Source: Desulfovibrio sp. | GTDB taxonomy: Bacteria; Desulfobacterota; Desulfovibrionia; Desulfovibrionales; Desulfovibrionaceae | Reading direction: 5' to 3' | Assembly (NCBI GenBank): GCA_031270875.1 | Contig: JAISXC010000040.1 | Coordinates: 1 to 9,992, forward strand | DNA: 9,992 nucleotides | Shown: one piece after another, positions 8,253-9,992 of the stretch | How positions within the stretch are numbered: the stretch's first letter is position 1 | How the letters are laid out: the number at the start of each line of letters is the position of its first letter | Program-made: the position numbers and the translations under genes | Notes under the pieces: model-generated | Database searches by the model: none | What the model saw: only the letters and a program-made list of their open reading frames with translations | What the model was told of the DNA's origin: nothing

Positions 8253-9047
8253 ATGCAACTGAGTGAACTATTTTCCGCCATTGAAAAAATTGCTCCTCTC
8301 TCCATCGCCGCGCCATGGGACGCTTCGGGCCTGCAGGTGACTTCCCGCAGAACTGCGGCGTCTTCCCTCGCCCTGTGCCTGGACCCCACGCCGGAATCCA
8401 TCCGCCGCGCGCTGGAAAAAAACGCGGACGTCATTGTCAGTCATCATCCCTTGGCCCTCAAGCCGGATCTGCCCAAACGCCTTGACGTCTATTACGAGGT
8501 TCTGCGTCTCCTTTTTGCCGCGGATGTGCCCCTCTATGCCGCGCATACCACGCTGGACGCCAATCCCGACGGACCGGCCGGATGGCTGGCCCGGGAATTC
8601 AATCTCACCAATCTCGGAGTGCTTGAGCCAACGGCCCCCCCTCTCCGGGAAGGCGCCCTGCCCCCAGGCTTCGGACTTGCTGGGGATTTGCCCTGTCCGC
8701 AAAGCCTTGAGGAAATCACGCGCGCCCTGGCACGACATGTCGATCTTTCCACCAGCGCGCTCTGCGGCCCCGCGCCCAAGGCCGTGACGCGCCTCGCCTA
8801 CTGCGCCGGGTCCGGCTCTTCCCTGCTGGAAAACGCCGTCAACCAGGGCGCGCAACTGTTTATCACCGGCGATGTCAAATACCACACGGCCCTCGCGGCG
8901 GAGATCTGTCTTCTGGACGCAGGGCATCACAGCCTTGAAGAAGAAATGACACGCCGCCTGTGCCTGACGCTTCAGGAACGGCTTGCGCCGCTGACGGTAT
9001 TTTTCGTGCCGTCTTCATCCCCGCTCCGTCCGCTCGTTCTTTCATGA
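8253..9047 (+). CDS. Nif3-like dinuclear metal-centre protein (YbgI/YqfO family)
   Basis: 264 residues, complete. Family metal ligands are all in place: H64-H65 in VIVSHHPL (60-67), H98 and D102 in AAHTTLD (96-102), and H225 with E229 in DAGHHSLEE (222-230); ITGDVKYH (204-211) is the GD-x3-H block before them. The N-terminal block reads PWDASGLQV where most members have WDNVGLQV, a mild variant. The proteins form toroidal hexamers with two metals per subunit; some are annotated as GTP cyclohydrolase I type 2, but a biological role is not settled. ATG 8253 is chosen over an upstream in-frame ATG at 8205 because homology begins there and TGAGGGG (8243-8249), overlapping the purQ stop, precedes it. 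It is probably co-transcribed with its neighbours on both sides. Confidence 0.92.
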   Translation: MQLSELFSAIEKIAPLSIAAPWDASGLQVTSRRTAASSLALCLDPTPESIRRALEKNADVIVSHHPLALKPDLPKRLDVYYEVLRLLFAADVPLYAAHTTLDANPDGPAGWLAREFNLTNLGVLEPTAPPLREGALPPGFGLAGDLPCPQSLEEITRALARHVDLSTSALCGPAPKAVTRLAYCAGSGSSLLENAVNQGAQLFITGDVKYHTALAAEICLLDAGHHSLEEEMTRRLCLTLQERLAPLTVFFVPSSSPLRPLVLS

Positions 9048-9059
9048 TGAGGAGGTAAT

Positions 9060-9833
9060 ATGGGAGACTCTATTTATTTTGAACAAATAAAACAACTGGT
9101 TGAACTTCAGAAAGTGGATGATGCCATTTTTGCCGTCCGTCAGGACGTGGAGAAAACGCCCCGCGAAATTATGGAACTGGAACAGCGCGTTGACAAAAGC
9201 GAAGTCCAGCGTCAGCACCTTCTGGAAAAAATTTCCCATCTTGCGGAACAACAAAAACGCATAGCACAGGAAATTGAAGAAGACGCGGCAAAAATCAAAA
9301 AAAGCAAGAACAAGCTCATGCAGGTCGTCAACACGCGGGAATATCAGGCCATGCTGCGCGAAGTGGACAACATGGAGAAAATGAACCATTCTCGCGAAGA
9401 AGAAAGAAGCACTCTTGACGGGGAGCTGGCAACCCAGCAGCTCGCGCTGGCGGATATGGACATCGGCCATACCTCCATTCAGGCGGAGCTTGAAGTCAAA
9501 AAAAGCGGCATGGAGGAAAAGCTGGCCGCCGCCAAAGGCGAACTGGAAAAACTGGAGAAAAAACGCCTGCAGGTCAGCACAGGCATTCCGCCGGCGATCT
9601 TCATGCGCTATGAATTTATCCGTTCCCGGCTGGAACACCCCGTCATCGTGGCGGTAAAGGATGGCGTCTGCTCCGGCTGCAACATAGCGGTGCCGCCGCA
9701 GACCTTTATTGAACTTCAGAGGGGGCGGCAAATTTTGAGTTGCCCCAATTGTCAGCGGTTGATTTTCTGGTGCGAGCACTTCAGCCCGCCTCGGGAAATA
9801 AAAACGGAACAACCGGAAATTGTTACGGAATAG
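9060..9833 (+). CDS. C4-type zinc-ribbon coiled-coil protein (CT398 / HP0958-FlgZ family)
   Basis: 257 residues. Residues about 8-175 are rich in Glu, Lys, Gln and Leu and would form a long antiparallel coiled coil; the family signature NTREYQAML (91-99) lies in the hairpin region. The C-terminus has a zinc ribbon with C204-x2-C207 (CSGCNIAVPPQ) and C228-x2-C231 (CPNCQRLIFW). Relatives are Helicobacter HP0958/FlgZ, which stabilises the sigma factor RpoN and affects flagellin mRNA, and Chlamydia CT398/CdsZ, which contacts RpoN and secretion parts. Whether the deltaproteobacterial protein does the same is not shown by the sequence. A strong GGAGG (9051-9055) lies 4 nt before ATG 9060, 12 nt after the Nif3 stop. 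It is the last protein gene of the rightward cluster. Confidence 0.9.
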   Translation: MGDSIYFEQIKQLVELQKVDDAIFAVRQDVEKTPREIMELEQRVDKSEVQRQHLLEKISHLAEQQKRIAQEIEEDAAKIKKSKNKLMQVVNTREYQAMLREVDNMEKMNHSREEERSTLDGELATQQLALADMDIGHTSIQAELEVKKSGMEEKLAAAKGELEKLEKKRLQVSTGIPPAIFMRYEFIRSRLEHPVIVAVKDGVCSGCNIAVPPQTFIELQRGRQILSCPNCQRLIFWCEHFSPPREIKTEQPEIVTE

Positions 9834-9864
9834 CCGGAATCGGCGGAACATTCCGGAAATTTTT
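9834..9864 (+). terminator. Probable intrinsic terminator after the zinc-ribbon gene
   Basis: CCGGAAT (9834-9840) pairs with ATTCCGG (9850-9856) around a 9-nt loop, directly after the TAG stop. A T-run at 9860-9864 follows but is separated from the stem by three A residues, so efficiency may be modest and some read-through into rnpB is possible. Confidence 0.5.
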
Positions 9865-9869
9865 GCAAT

Positions 9870-9878
9870 TGTTGTAAA
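9870..9878 (+). promoter_or_regulatory. Possible extended -10 element for rnpB
   Basis: TG-T-TGTAAA resembles an extended -10 (TGnTATAAT, 4 of 6 in the hexamer) and would place +1 near the expected RNA 5' end. There is no clear -35, so the call is weak. Confidence 0.3.
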
Positions 9879-9880
9879 CG

Positions 9881-9992
9881 CGGGAGCCGGACGAACCGTC
9901 GCTGCGGATCATGCGATCCGGAGAGGAAAGTCCGGGCTCCACAGGGCAGGACGCTGGGTAACGCCCAGGAGGGGTGACCCTCGGAAAGCGCC
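9881..9992 (+). ncRNA. rnpB: RNase P RNA, bacterial class A (5' part, runs off window)
   Basis: The stretch contains GAGGAAAGTCCGGGCTCC (from 9921), the nearly invariant 5' P4/J3-4 region of bacterial RNase P RNA. ACAGGGCAG follows, then a GCTGGGTAACGCCCAG-type hairpin and GGGGTGACCCTC, matching the E. coli-type order. The start is placed at the GGGAGCC that should form helix P1 with the missing 3' end; the exact 5' nucleotide is uncertain by a few bases. As the catalytic RNA of RNase P it trims tRNA 5' ends. It lies 48 bp after the zinc-ribbon gene. Confidence 0.95.

Noticed and set aside
9854..9866. A sigma-54-like GG/GC pair upstream of rnpB.
   Set aside because: The two dinucleotides are 10 nt apart rather than 12, which does not suit RpoN.

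Overview
The window looks like a chromosomal segment of a GC-rich deltaproteobacterium, most likely a Desulfovibrionaceae (Desulfovibrio-like) sulfate reducer. This rests on the proteins it encodes (FliM, an ASKHA/RACo-type protein with an N-terminal 2Fe-2S domain, a 270-residue PurQ-type amidotransferase, Nif3, a C4 zinc-ribbon coiled-coil protein followed by the RNase P RNA gene) and on base composition. The genus is an inference; no 16S rRNA or other decisive marker is present. No mobile element, CRISPR array or tRNA was seen.

Left part (1-4418, all minus strand, read from 4418 down to 1): a probable four-gene transcription unit. It starts with a ferredoxin-domain ASKHA protein related to reductive activators of corrinoid proteins. 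The next gene is an Rsm22-family methyltransferase-like gene whose SAM domain and cysteine cluster lie in different reading frames. An exported nitroreductase-family protein follows, and then a membrane-anchored metallophosphoesterase that runs off the left edge of the window. The genes overlap or abut, except for a 105-bp gap before the nitroreductase.

Centre (4419-7432): fliM (flagellar switch) is transcribed rightward, behind a good sigma-54-type -24/-12 element in the 106-bp divergent spacer. It converges on pyrG (CTP synthase, minus strand); between them lie two strong hairpins. A 185-bp AT-rich spacer (7248-7432) then separates pyrG from the divergent rightward cluster.

Right part (7433-9992, plus strand): a PurQ-like glutamine amidotransferase, a Nif3-family dinuclear-metal protein and a FlgZ/CT398-type zinc-ribbon coiled-coil protein are tightly packed, each with its own Shine-Dalgarno. 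A hairpin with a T-run follows, then the 5' part of rnpB, cut by the window edge. Pyrimidine (pyrG) and purine (purQ) synthesis thus diverge from one control region. Two genes (fliM, and the zinc-ribbon gene if it behaves as in Helicobacter) connect to flagella and sigma-54.

Most of the window is ordinary housekeeping sequence. The observations most worth a second look are the reading-frame break in the Rsm22-like gene just before its predicted Fe-S cysteine cluster, the sigma-54 site at fliM, and the RACo-type protein encoded without a visible corrinoid partner.
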